From Desulfobacteraceae bacterium (GTDB lineage Bacteria; Desulfobacterota; Desulfobacteria; Desulfobacterales; ETH-SRB1), in NCBI GenBank assembly GCA_030638305.1, contig DAOWEW010000139.1:1-5073 (forward strand): 5,073 nucleotides of DNA. Reading direction: 5' to 3'. Position 1 is the first letter of the stretch; each line of letters begins with the position of its first letter. Shown one piece after another: positions 1 to 5,073 of the stretch. The notes below the pieces were generated by a model, which saw nothing but the letters and a program-made list of their open reading frames with translations, was not told where the DNA came from and ran no database searches. A program made the translations under genes and the position numbers.

Positions 1-107
1 ATAATAATCCCGAAGAGCCACTGAAGCCCTACGGCTTCAACGCCCACATAGGCAACCAGAAAAAGAGCAATAACTGCCATGAGGGGATACAAATACTTTT
101 CATTCAT
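1..107 (-). CDS. dsrM: DsrM, N-terminal part (sulfite-reduction complex DsrMKJOP membrane subunit), cut by window edge
   Basis: Only the first 35 residues are present, beginning MNEKYLYPLMAVIALFLV and running into VGVEAVGLQWLFGII. Residues about 8-25 form a hydrophobic membrane helix. This start, with the AVGLQ.LFG segment before the next helix, resembles DsrM of sulfate reducers, a haem-b membrane protein related to the gamma subunit of respiratory nitrate reductase. In the family, DsrM exchanges electrons with the menaquinone pool and works with DsrK, J, O and P in the dissimilatory sulfite reduction pathway at the inner membrane. A GAGGT ribosome site at 119-115 lies 7 nt before the ATG and supports this start. 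The gene follows the RsbRD-N gene by 78 nt with no terminator between them, so both are probably one transcript. The identification rests on a short N-terminus plus the neighbour; another NarI-like quinol oxidoreductase subunit is the main alternative. Confidence 0.78.
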   Translation of the reverse strand, partial: MNEKYLYPLMAVIALFLVAYVGVEAVGLQWLFGII

Positions 108-185
108 TAAACTTACCTCGCTTTATGGCTTCACAGCAACTTTCAAATTTTATTTTGACCAACTTATTTGTTGCTGCCTGAATCT

Positions 186-716
186 TCAGAGACCCGGTCC
201 ATCTGCCGGAATCTCAGTTAACAAACCCGCCCGCTCAAATGCACGGAATGTTCTGTTTCTCTCCTCATTTGCCTTTATCCCAAAAACTTTCTCTCTGCAT
301 TGGAGATAAATATCAAAGGCAATCAATATCAATTCATCTATCTTTGATTCAAAAGACAATAACTCTTCTAAAATATTTTTATCCGAGAGTTCTTTCTTCA
401 AACTTCCTCTTATAGCTTTTTTTAATAAAAAAATAAAACCGGTTGATTGTGAAGAGGATAAAATAGGCTGCACCGCTCTGACCCTTAAAATAGGGTCGAG
501 ATAAGATGTTATGGCTTTATAATCCATCTCATTAAGAAGTTCATCGAAAAGCGGCCCTAAATTTACAGCAAGGGTATTCCCAACCGGATTAGCAAAAGGA
601 TCTTTCTGCCTCTTCATAAATTTGGAAGTGTCTGCAGGATAGGTGTCAATGGCTGAAGCCAGCCATTTTTTTACAATAGCATCTTTGTTTTGCTTTAATA
701 AATTATTCAGTGCCAT
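186..716 (-). CDS. RsbRD N-terminal-domain protein upstream of dsrM
   Basis: A 176-residue soluble protein that I recognise as the RsbT co-antagonist RsbRD N-terminal domain type. It begins with the helix LLKQNKDAIVKKWLASAIDTYP and the block SKFMKRQKDPFANPVGNTL, followed by LFDELL, the RVRAVQPILSSSQSTGFIFLLK segment and a last long helix ending near residue 150. The C-terminal STAS domain of full RsbR/RsbRD proteins is absent, so there is no phosphorylation site for an RsbT-like kinase; only the sensory or dimerising helical part is present. Such stand-alone copies are known in front of dsrMKJOP in sulfate-reducing Desulfobacterota, and that context fits here. I infer a regulatory or assembly role for the Dsr complex, but no activity can be read from the sequence. 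AGGAG at 734-730 is 13 nt before the ATG, a long spacer; GGAA at 727-724 is closer but weak. A sigma-70 promoter lies about 85 nt upstream of the start. Confidence 0.85.
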   Translation of the reverse strand: MALNNLLKQNKDAIVKKWLASAIDTYPADTSKFMKRQKDPFANPVGNTLAVNLGPLFDELLNEMDYKAITSYLDPILRVRAVQPILSSSQSTGFIFLLKKAIRGSLKKELSDKNILEELLSFESKIDELILIAFDIYLQCREKVFGIKANEERNRTFRAFERAGLLTEIPADGPGL

Positions 717-807
717 AACTCAGTTCCAACTCCTGACATCTCATTTCTAAATAAAAATATGAAAAAAGGATACCCAAACTGATTAAATCAAGCTTTCAAC
801 TTGCTGG

Positions 808-836
808 CTTATAATCAAATAAGAAATTTTTGTCAA
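808..836 (-). promoter_or_regulatory. Sigma-70-type promoter of the RsbRD-N/dsrM unit
   Basis: On the minus strand TTGACA (836-831) and TATAAG (813-808) are separated by exactly 17 nt: a perfect -35 box and a 5-of-6 -10 box. The stretch just upstream (837-860) is very AT-rich, like an UP element. Transcription would start near 801, leaving a leader of about 85 nt before the RsbRD-N start at 716. It is the only strong promoter match I see in this intergenic region. A mobile-element-like repeat ends only about 30 nt upstream of the -35 box. Confidence 0.7.
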
Positions 837-865
837 GAATAAAAATAATATCAACTAAATTCTTA

Positions 866-1025
866 CCTAAAGTTGAGCGATTTTTTGCGAAGATATGTGC
901 TGATATCTTGATGCATAAGGATTTGCAAAAACCGCAGGCATACCCGTGGATATGTCGAGGATTTTTGCGAAGCCTTTATGCGCAAGAGATCGGCGCAGAT
1001 CAAGTAAAAAATCGCTCAATTTAGG
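866..1025. repeat. 160-nt MITE-like inverted-repeat element with candidate 5-bp target duplication
   Basis: The ends are near-perfect terminal inverted repeats: 866-886 (starting CCTAAAGTTGAGCG, ending in six T) pairs with 1006-1025 (six A, ending CAATTTAGG), with a single one-base bulge at G872. The directly repeated TCTTA lies immediately outside both ends (861-865 and 1026-1030), as expected for a 5-bp target duplication. Complementarity continues inward with interruptions: CTTGATGCATAA near 907-918 matches GCGCAAG/TTTATG near 976-985, TTTGCAAAAACC faces GGATTTTTGCGAAG, and GGCATACC (937-944) faces GGATATGTC (948-956) around a tight loop. The whole element can therefore fold as one long imperfect hairpin. 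It contains no credible gene; reading frames crossing it lack ribosome sites. I infer a non-autonomous mobile element; a structured RNA is the alternative. The next 105 nt, up to the ferredoxin terminator, hold nothing I can name. Confidence 0.7.
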
Positions 1026-1136
1026 TCTTAGGAACGTGGACGAATTAATTTCCACAAGTAGGCGCACAGATTTGGATCGGAAGCTGTAATACATAGTTGG
1101 ATGAAATTATTTCGTTCATAGTGAATCTCGGGAAAT

Positions 1137-1167
1137 TAATAAGGTGGGCGAACAGCCCACCTTATTA
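1137..1167 (-). terminator. Hairpin terminator of the ferredoxin gene
   Basis: A perfect 13-bp stem (TAATAAGGTGGGC against GCCCACCTTATTA) closes a 5-nt loop, with the GC-rich part next to the loop. On the minus strand the 3' arm ends in CTTATTAATTT, a moderately U-rich tail. It lies 35 nt after the ferredoxin stop codon. The stem is symmetrical and A/T-flanked, so it could also act on the other strand, but no plus-strand gene faces it. Confidence 0.75.
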
Positions 1168-1202
1168 GATAGTTAATAGCAAAGTGCGAAAATACAGATT
1201 AA

Positions 1203-1391
1203 CTAAACTTCTTCAACAGTGATAGCGCCTTGTTCGCATACTTCCACACATGTTTCACAGCCAAGACATTCTTCCTCATTAGCTACAAATGCTTTGCCAT
1301 CCTTCATTTCCAAAACGTCAGAAGGACAATTTTCCACACATTCTTCACAACCCTCACATTTTTCTGTATCTACAGTCGGTATAAAACCCAT
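1203..1391 (-). CDS. 2x[4Fe-4S] ferredoxin, 62 residues
   Basis: A small acidic electron carrier of the bacterial (clostridial-type) dicluster family, acting in the cytoplasm. Cluster motif 1 is C12-x2-C15-x2-C18-x3-C22-P23 and motif 2 is C42-x2-C45-x2-C48-x3-C52, so all eight ligands are present. The second motif lacks the usual proline after its last cysteine (it has Glu53). Each half has the expected pseudo-twofold layout, and the C-terminus GAITVEEV is typical. The start at 1391 (MGFIPTVDTEKCEGC) is chosen over an upstream in-frame ATG at 1439 because AAAGGAG lies 9 nt before it and the residues it adds are not ferredoxin-like. The gene has its own promoter-like sequence upstream and a hairpin terminator downstream, so it is probably monocistronic. 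In a sulfate reducer such ferredoxins serve pyruvate oxidation, hydrogenases or Rnf/Nfn-type complexes; the partner cannot be told from this window. Confidence 0.93.
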   Translation of the reverse strand: MGFIPTVDTEKCEGCEECVENCPSDVLEMKDGKAFVANEEECLGCETCVEVCEQGAITVEEV

Positions 1392-1400
1392 TTTAAAAAT

Positions 1401-1407
1401 CTCCTTT
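1401..1407 (-). promoter_or_regulatory. Ribosome binding site that fixes the ferredoxin start
   Basis: AAAGGAG on the minus strand (1407-1401), a near-full match to the anti-Shine-Dalgarno sequence, with a 9-nt A/T spacer to the ATG at 1391. It lies inside the reading frame that would extend up to 1439, so it argues that the longer version is not used. Confidence 0.8.
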
Positions 1408-1467
1408 CTTAAAAAAATAATTGACGCTGATAAAATCAACTTTGTTTTTACATATCAAAAAAAATTC

Positions 1468-1494
1468 CTTATACCAATTATTAATAATAGTCAA
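1468..1494 (-). promoter_or_regulatory. Putative ferredoxin promoter with extended -10
   Basis: On the minus strand TTGACT (1494-1489) is followed after 15 nt by TATAAG (1473-1468), which is preceded by TGG and so forms an extended -10 (TGnTATAAG). The spacer is short for sigma-70, but the extended -10 can compensate. The spacer contains a perfect 12-bp AT palindrome (1477-1488), a possible operator or simply AT-rich DNA. A second candidate, TTGATA at 1458-1453 with a weak TTTTAT 17 nt on, lies just downstream. The leader would be about 70 nt. Confidence 0.5.
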
Positions 1495-1584
1495 GTATTC
1501 TGATAACTTTTTTCTGAGGTAACAAATTTTCACAATCTGATAAAATGCATCCAACAACTCATACAAATCTGCGTAATCCGCTGA

Positions 1585-2574
1585 TTAAAATTCAATAAAT
1601 CCTATCAGAGTATTGTTAAATGCAGTTTCCTTATTCATTGTTTCAACAGGCGTTTTATGCCAGACGCTACGGGTAAAAAATTTATAAGAAGATTCGCCCG
1701 GGACAAGATATAATGTTAGAGAAACTTTTTTGCCGTTGTCTTTATCAAAAAGTGATTTAATCTTGATGTCCTCTGATGCAGGCAGAGAATCGTCCAAAAG
1801 TAATTCAACTTGCTCCATTAAACTTTCCTGCCATTTTTTTTGCGTTTCATCCCTGCTGTTAGTTATTGGCATTGAATCTATGCTAAGCACAATTTTTGCT
1901 TCAGGCGTTTTGTCCAACAGATGCTCAATAGCTGAGCGACTATTTGTAATAAATATATTTGACATATCCTGATCATTTTGCAGCAAATGTGTCCATGCAA
2001 TAATTCGATCAGGTATCATATGGTCGCTTTGATAATCTATTTTTAATGTTTTTTCTTTGCCATTTTCTTTAAATGATAATTCATTTTCTCCTTTGAGATT
2101 ATCAATAAGATTCAATGTTTTTTCTTCCGATAACAGAAGCTCTTTGTTTATTTCCCAGTTTTGCGAGTCGAATTCCTGGGCCATATGAAGAAAAATCCTT
2201 GCATTTAAAAGAGAGTCCTGTTTTTTTTCATCGGCCTGGCATTTCCGGCTTTTTTTTATATCCGCTTTGATTTGTGATGTAGAAGAGTCGCTAAAAAATG
2301 GAATTATATCCGGCTTTGATTTAAAAAAAGCCAGTTCACTTCCCTGATGAATATTTGCCCAGTTTTTGTAGTCTTTTAGAATATTATCAATTTTATTCTC
2401 ATCTCCATTAACTGGAATGCGAATTTCAAGCAAACCGCTGTCAGCCTGTTTTTGCATACTTTCAGGTATGTTAAGCGATGATGGCTGATAAACGATAATT
2501 TGCTTGAAAAAAGCGGAAAACGCCTCTAAAACAGGTTTGGGAATATATGTAAATGGAAAATATATTGGTTTCAT
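1585..2574 (-). CDS. Unrecognised 329-residue soluble protein
   Basis: I do not recognise a characterised family. The protein starts with an aromatic-rich stretch (MKPIYFPFTYIPKPVLEAF, residues 1-19), then a QIIVYQPSSLNIPE segment and a strand-like GLLEIRIPVN (47-56). The middle (about 60-175) is charged and helical, including the Lys-rich KADIKKSRKCQADEKKQ and an acidic LLLSEEKTLNLIDNL helix. The C-terminal half carries strand-like blocks (AKIVLSIDSMPI at about 216-227; KKVSLTLYLVPG at 262-273) and ends LIGFIEF. There is no signal peptide, no membrane helix and no Cys-rich metal motif (a single Cys). GAGG at 2583-2580, 5 nt before the ATG, supports the start. It lies 49 nt behind the cysteine synthase/CysRS fusion on the same strand, with a hairpin between, so partial co-transcription is plausible. 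Codon and base use look like the neighbours, and an intact frame of this length argues for a real gene. It is probably a lineage-restricted hypothetical protein of sulfate reducers; no function can be assigned. Confidence 0.8.
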   Translation of the reverse strand: MKPIYFPFTYIPKPVLEAFSAFFKQIIVYQPSSLNIPESMQKQADSGLLEIRIPVNGDENKIDNILKDYKNWANIHQGSELAFFKSKPDIIPFFSDSSTSQIKADIKKSRKCQADEKKQDSLLNARIFLHMAQEFDSQNWEINKELLLSEEKTLNLIDNLKGENELSFKENGKEKTLKIDYQSDHMIPDRIIAWTHLLQNDQDMSNIFITNSRSAIEHLLDKTPEAKIVLSIDSMPITNSRDETQKKWQESLMEQVELLLDDSLPASEDIKIKSLFDKDNGKKVSLTLYLVPGESSYKFFTRSVWHKTPVETMNKETAFNNTLIGFIEF

Positions 2575-2600
2575 TGGTTCCTCTGACTAAATAATATAGG

Positions 2601-2625
2601 AGGGGCGATTCTTGTGATCGCCCCT
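2601..2625 (-). terminator. GC-rich hairpin spanning the fusion-gene stop codon; terminator or REP-like repeat
   Basis: AGGGGCGAT (2601-2609) and ATCGCCCCT (2617-2625) form a perfect 9-bp stem with a 7-nt loop. On the minus strand it is followed by CCTATATTATTT, only loosely U-rich. The TAG stop of the upstream gene (2626-2624) lies at the edge of the stem. The surrounding GTAGGGGCGA...TCGCCCCT pattern resembles short dispersed palindromes seen between genes in many environmental bacteria (recollection, not a search). TTGTGATC occurs twice, at 2612-2619 and 2629-2636. It could end or attenuate the tmk/cysteine unit before the 329-residue gene, or be a repeat that landed at the 3' end of the gene. 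Confidence 0.55.
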
Positions 2626-4921
2626 ACGTTGTGATCTTCCGGTCTTTTACTGTAACGCCGAGGGATACGAGCCGGTCGCGTATCCTGTCGGCAATATCCC
2701 AGTTATTTTCTGCTCTGGCCCTATCCCTTTCTTCGATCAGGCGCAGGATTTCAGGATTTGAAAATTCATCTCCAAAGTCAAATATCCCTAACACCGAATC
2801 AATATTCCGAAATGCATCTATAATCCTGGAGGCATCCTCTTTACCTATCATTTTTTTCAGAATCAATATGTTTATTTGTTTTATGTTTTTAAAAATAGAA
2901 GCCAGTGCTGCTGAAATGTTCAGATCATCGTCCATGGCGGCAACAACACCATATTTAATATCATAAATAAGCTGGTCAAGTTCAGGATAGAAAAGCTCCT
3001 CTTTTAAATTCATCAAAGAATTAATACAAATATCAAGTCGTTTTAAAGAATGTTTGATATATTCAAGCTGTTTGACTGAGAAATTAAGGGGTTTTCTGTA
3101 ATGACTTGAAAAAAGCCAGTACCTTATTTCTCTTCCGGAAAAACCGAGATCATAAAGTTCTTTAAGGGTAAGTCTATTTTCTTTGTTATTTATGTTTTTG
3201 TCGTTAATCAGAACCTGATCACAATGAATCCAGTATTTGGCCAGAGGCCTGCCGGTTAAAGATTTTGCGATGGCTATTTCATTTTCGTGATGAGGAAATA
3301 TGAGTGCCCTGCTACCGGTATGAATATCAAAAAATTCGCCAAGATATTTCATGGCCATGGCAACGCACTGTATATGCAATGACGGTCGAACATTGCCCCA
3401 GTCTGTCTTTACATAAATTCCTCTTTTGAGCTCCGAAAGTCTGGATCTTTTGAAAAGAGTAAAATCCCGTGGATTGTTCTTTTCATATTCATCCAGATCT
3501 ACTGTTGCCCCGATTTTTATCTTGTTTATGTCAATACCTGACAGTTTTCCATAATCTGAAAAACGGGAAATATCAAAATACAGCGAACGGAGTTTTTCAT
3601 ATGCAACTCCTTTATTAACAAGTTTTTTAGCAAGCAAAACCATATTTTCGATATGTTCGCTTGTTCTTGGATATTCCGTGGCAGGCTTAATGTTAAGGGC
3701 AGTTAGATCTTTCTTGAAATCATCAATGCGTTTTTCTGTGAATTCAGAGAGAGAAAGACCTGCTTTTTCAGAACCGTTTATGGTTTTGTCATCCATATCA
3801 ATTATATTCATGACGTGGGTAACAGAATAACCCCTGAAATCAAGATAACGGCTTAGAAAGTCGGCAAAAACAAAACGCCGGCATTCTCCCATGTCCATTC
3901 TGGCGTATGCTGTGGGGCCGCATGAATATATGGAAACCTTTCCCGGTTGACTCGGAATAAATGGTTCTTTGGTCCGGCTCATTGTATTAAAAAATCGAAG
4001 ATCAACCTTGTCTTGTACTGCAAATAATGGTGTGCTGAGGTACCGCTCACCACTGTCCGGGAATATTACAACTATTGTGCCCTCAGTCATGGCTTCAACT
4101 TCTTTTCCGGCGATAACCATAGCTGCACCACTGCTCATACCAACGAACATTCCTTCTTCTTTTGCAAGCTTCCTTGTCATTTCAAAGGCTTCTTCGTCTT
4201 CAATGTTGACTATTTTATCAAGACGTTTTTTATCAAGAATTTCCGGCCGGTATGCCTCCTTCATATTTTTTAAACCCTGAATTTTATGCCCAAGGTAGGG
4301 TTCTACTCCAACTATCTTTATAGCAGGGTTGTATTCTTTCAGCCTTTTTGAGACACCCATGAGAGTGCCGGTTGTTCCCATGGTTGCAACAATCATTGAT
4401 ACATTACCGTTGGTTTGTTTCCAGATTTCTTCTGCTGTTCCATGATAGTGTGCCAGGCAGTTGGCTTCATTATTGAACTGATCTGTCATATAGTAAGTAT
4501 CCGGATTTTCCAGCGCCAGACGATATGCTTCCTCAATTGCACCATCTGTTCCAAGATGCCCGGGGGTCAGTAAAATTTCAGCACCACGGGCCTTCAGAAT
4601 TTTTTGCCTTTCAGAACTTACAGCCTCAGACATTGTTAACAGCAGTTTATACCTTTTTACAGCACATACCAGAGCAAGGCCGATCCCTGTATTACCGCTT
4701 GTAGCCTCAATAACCGTCTTGCTGTGTGTAAGTAAACCGGATTTTTCCGCTTTTTCGATCATATAAAAAGCGATTCTGTCCTTTATTGAACCCCCGGGAT
4801 TAAAATATTCCAGTTTTGCGAGTATCTTAACATTCGGATTCGGGTTTAGTTTACTTAGTTCCACCAGCGGCGTATTACCTATGGCAGACAGGATAGAATG
4901 AATCATTGGTTTTATATCCAC
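2624..4921 (-). CDS. Cysteine synthase fused to a CysRS-like domain lacking HIGH and KMSKS
   Basis: A 765-residue fusion. Residues 12-305 are an O-acetylserine sulfhydrylase (CysK/CysM, PLP fold type II), which makes cysteine from activated serine and sulfide: IGNTPLVEL at 14-22, PLP lysine K47 in NPGGSIKDR, TSGNTG at 74-79, phosphate loop GTTGT at 182-186, HKIQG at 212-216, SSGAA at 263-267 and PDSGERYLST at 288-297. Residues 308-765 match class I cysteinyl-tRNA synthetase over its normal length (about 460): LRFFNT, YSCGPTAY, the MNIIDMDDK block, YFDISRFSDYGKLSG, PHHENE at 543-548 and SSHYRKPLNFS at 605-615, then the helical C-terminal domain. Zinc ligands C334, C519, H544 and E548 are kept. 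HIGH is DMGE (343-346), KMSKS is INNKE (577-581) and the pocket motif GWHIEC is SLHIQC, so aminoacylation by the standard mechanism is doubtful. There is no linker. The GTG start at 4921 overlaps tmk by 10 nt; an ATG at 4906 (MIHSILSAIGNTP) is equally plausible. Neither has a clear ribosome site, suggesting translational coupling. Confidence 0.92.
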   Translation of the reverse strand: MDIKPMIHSILSAIGNTPLVELSKLNPNPNVKILAKLEYFNPGGSIKDRIAFYMIEKAEKSGLLTHSKTVIEATSGNTGIGLALVCAVKRYKLLLTMSEAVSSERQKILKARGAEILLTPGHLGTDGAIEEAYRLALENPDTYYMTDQFNNEANCLAHYHGTAEEIWKQTNGNVSMIVATMGTTGTLMGVSKRLKEYNPAIKIVGVEPYLGHKIQGLKNMKEAYRPEILDKKRLDKIVNIEDEEAFEMTRKLAKEEGMFVGMSSGAAMVIAGKEVEAMTEGTIVVIFPDSGERYLSTPLFAVQDKVDLRFFNTMSRTKEPFIPSQPGKVSIYSCGPTAYARMDMGECRRFVFADFLSRYLDFRGYSVTHVMNIIDMDDKTINGSEKAGLSLSEFTEKRIDDFKKDLTALNIKPATEYPRTSEHIENMVLLAKKLVNKGVAYEKLRSLYFDISRFSDYGKLSGIDINKIKIGATVDLDEYEKNNPRDFTLFKRSRLSELKRGIYVKTDWGNVRPSLHIQCVAMAMKYLGEFFDIHTGSRALIFPHHENEIAIAKSLTGRPLAKYWIHCDQVLINDKNINNKENRLTLKELYDLGFSGREIRYWLFSSHYRKPLNFSVKQLEYIKHSLKRLDICINSLMNLKEELFYPELDQLIYDIKYGVVAAMDDDLNISAALASIFKNIKQINILILKKMIGKEDASRIIDAFRNIDSVLGIFDFGDEFSNPEILRLIEERDRARAENNWDIADRIRDRLVSLGVTVKDRKITT

Positions 4922-5073
4922 ACAGCTTTTATTATATCATTTTTGACTTGATTCTCATCATTTGATGCATCAATAATTCTGAATCTCAAAGGCTCTTTTC
5001 TCGCAAGCTCAAGGTAGCCGGCTCTTACTTTTTTGTGAAATGACAGGGTTTCTTTTTCAAAACGGGTTTCAAG
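4912..5073 (-). CDS. tmk: Thymidylate kinase, C-terminal end (cut by window edge)
   Basis: The last 53 residues of a protein whose 5' part lies outside the window. They read LETRFEKETLSFHKKVRAGY, then LELARKEPLRFRIIDASNDE and a final helix NQVKNDIIKAVWI, ending in TAA at 4914-4912. The pattern RFE...FH.KVR.GYLELA...P.RF.(I/V)IDA followed by an amphipathic helix is the standard C-terminus of bacterial dTMP kinase, which phosphorylates dTMP to dTDP in the cytoplasm for DNA synthesis. The catalytic P-loop and the start are not visible. The stop codon lies inside or just before the start of the cysteine synthase/CysRS fusion, so the two genes are co-transcribed and probably translationally coupled. 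Confidence 0.85.
   Translation of the reverse strand, partial: LETRFEKETLSFHKKVRAGYLELARKEPLRFRIIDASNDENQVKNDIIKAVWI

Noticed and set aside
22..39. Perfect 7-bp inverted repeat TGAAGCC/GGCTTCA with a 4-nt loop inside dsrM
   Set aside because: It lies within coding sequence, encodes ordinary residues of the DsrM N-terminus and has no U-tract; most likely chance.
867..1094. Minus-strand 75-codon frame and an opposing plus-strand 64-codon frame (830-1024) over the inverted-repeat element
   Set aside because: Neither has a ribosome site or a recognisable domain. Both are mostly the translation of the two arms of the palindromic element, so they are by-products of it.
1203..1439. Longer ferredoxin beginning at 1439 (MILSASIIFLRKEIFK...)
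   Set aside because: The extra 16 residues are not ferredoxin-like, and the strong AAAGGAG ribosome site for the ATG at 1391 lies inside them.
1730..1972. Plus-strand frames opposite the minus-strand genes (for example 1730-1972, 2631-2966, 3969-4280)
   Set aside because: They mirror well-supported minus-strand genes, have no ribosome sites or domains, and are low-complexity Ser/Leu-rich translations typical of antisense frames.
3850..3910. Possibility that the missing HIGH motif is a pair of compensating frameshifts
   Set aside because: Re-reading the DNA shows that the flanking residues (CGPTAYARM before, CRRFVFADFLSRYL after) align in frame, and KMSKS is lost independently by base substitutions plus a one-codon deletion. 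A sequencing artefact at both sites is unlikely, though raw reads would settle it.
1..5073. tRNA or rRNA genes, CRISPR arrays, riboswitch-like T-box leader for the cysteine gene
   Set aside because: I found no cloverleaf, no regularly spaced repeats and no T-box features. The cysteine fusion gene directly abuts tmk, leaving no room for a leader.

Overview
The window looks like a chromosomal piece of a strictly anaerobic sulfate-reducing bacterium of the Desulfobacterota, most likely Desulfobacterales. The evidence is the start of dsrM (membrane subunit of the sulfite-reduction-associated DsrMKJOP complex) preceded by a small RsbRD-N-domain protein, plus a clostridial-type 2x[4Fe-4S] ferredoxin. 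The DNA is AT-rich, and every gene lies on the minus strand, so transcription runs from high to low coordinates.

In the direction of transcription: (1) 5073-2624 holds the end of tmk (dTMP kinase), followed with a short overlap by one long gene in which a complete PLP-dependent cysteine synthase is joined directly to a complete-length cysteinyl-tRNA synthetase (CysRS) fold. In the CysRS half both ATP-binding signatures are replaced (HIGH by DMGE, KMSKS by INNKE), while the four zinc ligands are kept. (2) A GC-rich hairpin spans the stop codon of the fusion gene. An unrecognised 329-residue soluble protein (2574-1585) follows. (3) A promoter-like sequence precedes a 62-residue ferredoxin gene (1391-1203), which ends in a clear hairpin terminator. 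(4) The gap between the ferredoxin and dsr units holds a 160-nt element (866-1025) with terminal inverted repeats, near full-length self-complementarity and a candidate 5-bp target duplication, so it resembles a MITE. (5) A near-consensus sigma-70 promoter (808-836) drives the RsbRD-N gene (716-186) and dsrM (107 to the window edge).

The genes link sulfur and electron flow only loosely. DsrM belongs to sulfide-producing respiration, the ferredoxin is a general low-potential carrier, and the fusion protein's first half would turn sulfide into cysteine. The most unusual item is the cysteine synthase/CysRS fusion with a signature-less synthetase half. It is either a tRNA ligase with a very divergent active site or, more likely, a repurposed cysteine- or tRNA-binding module attached to the enzyme that makes cysteine.
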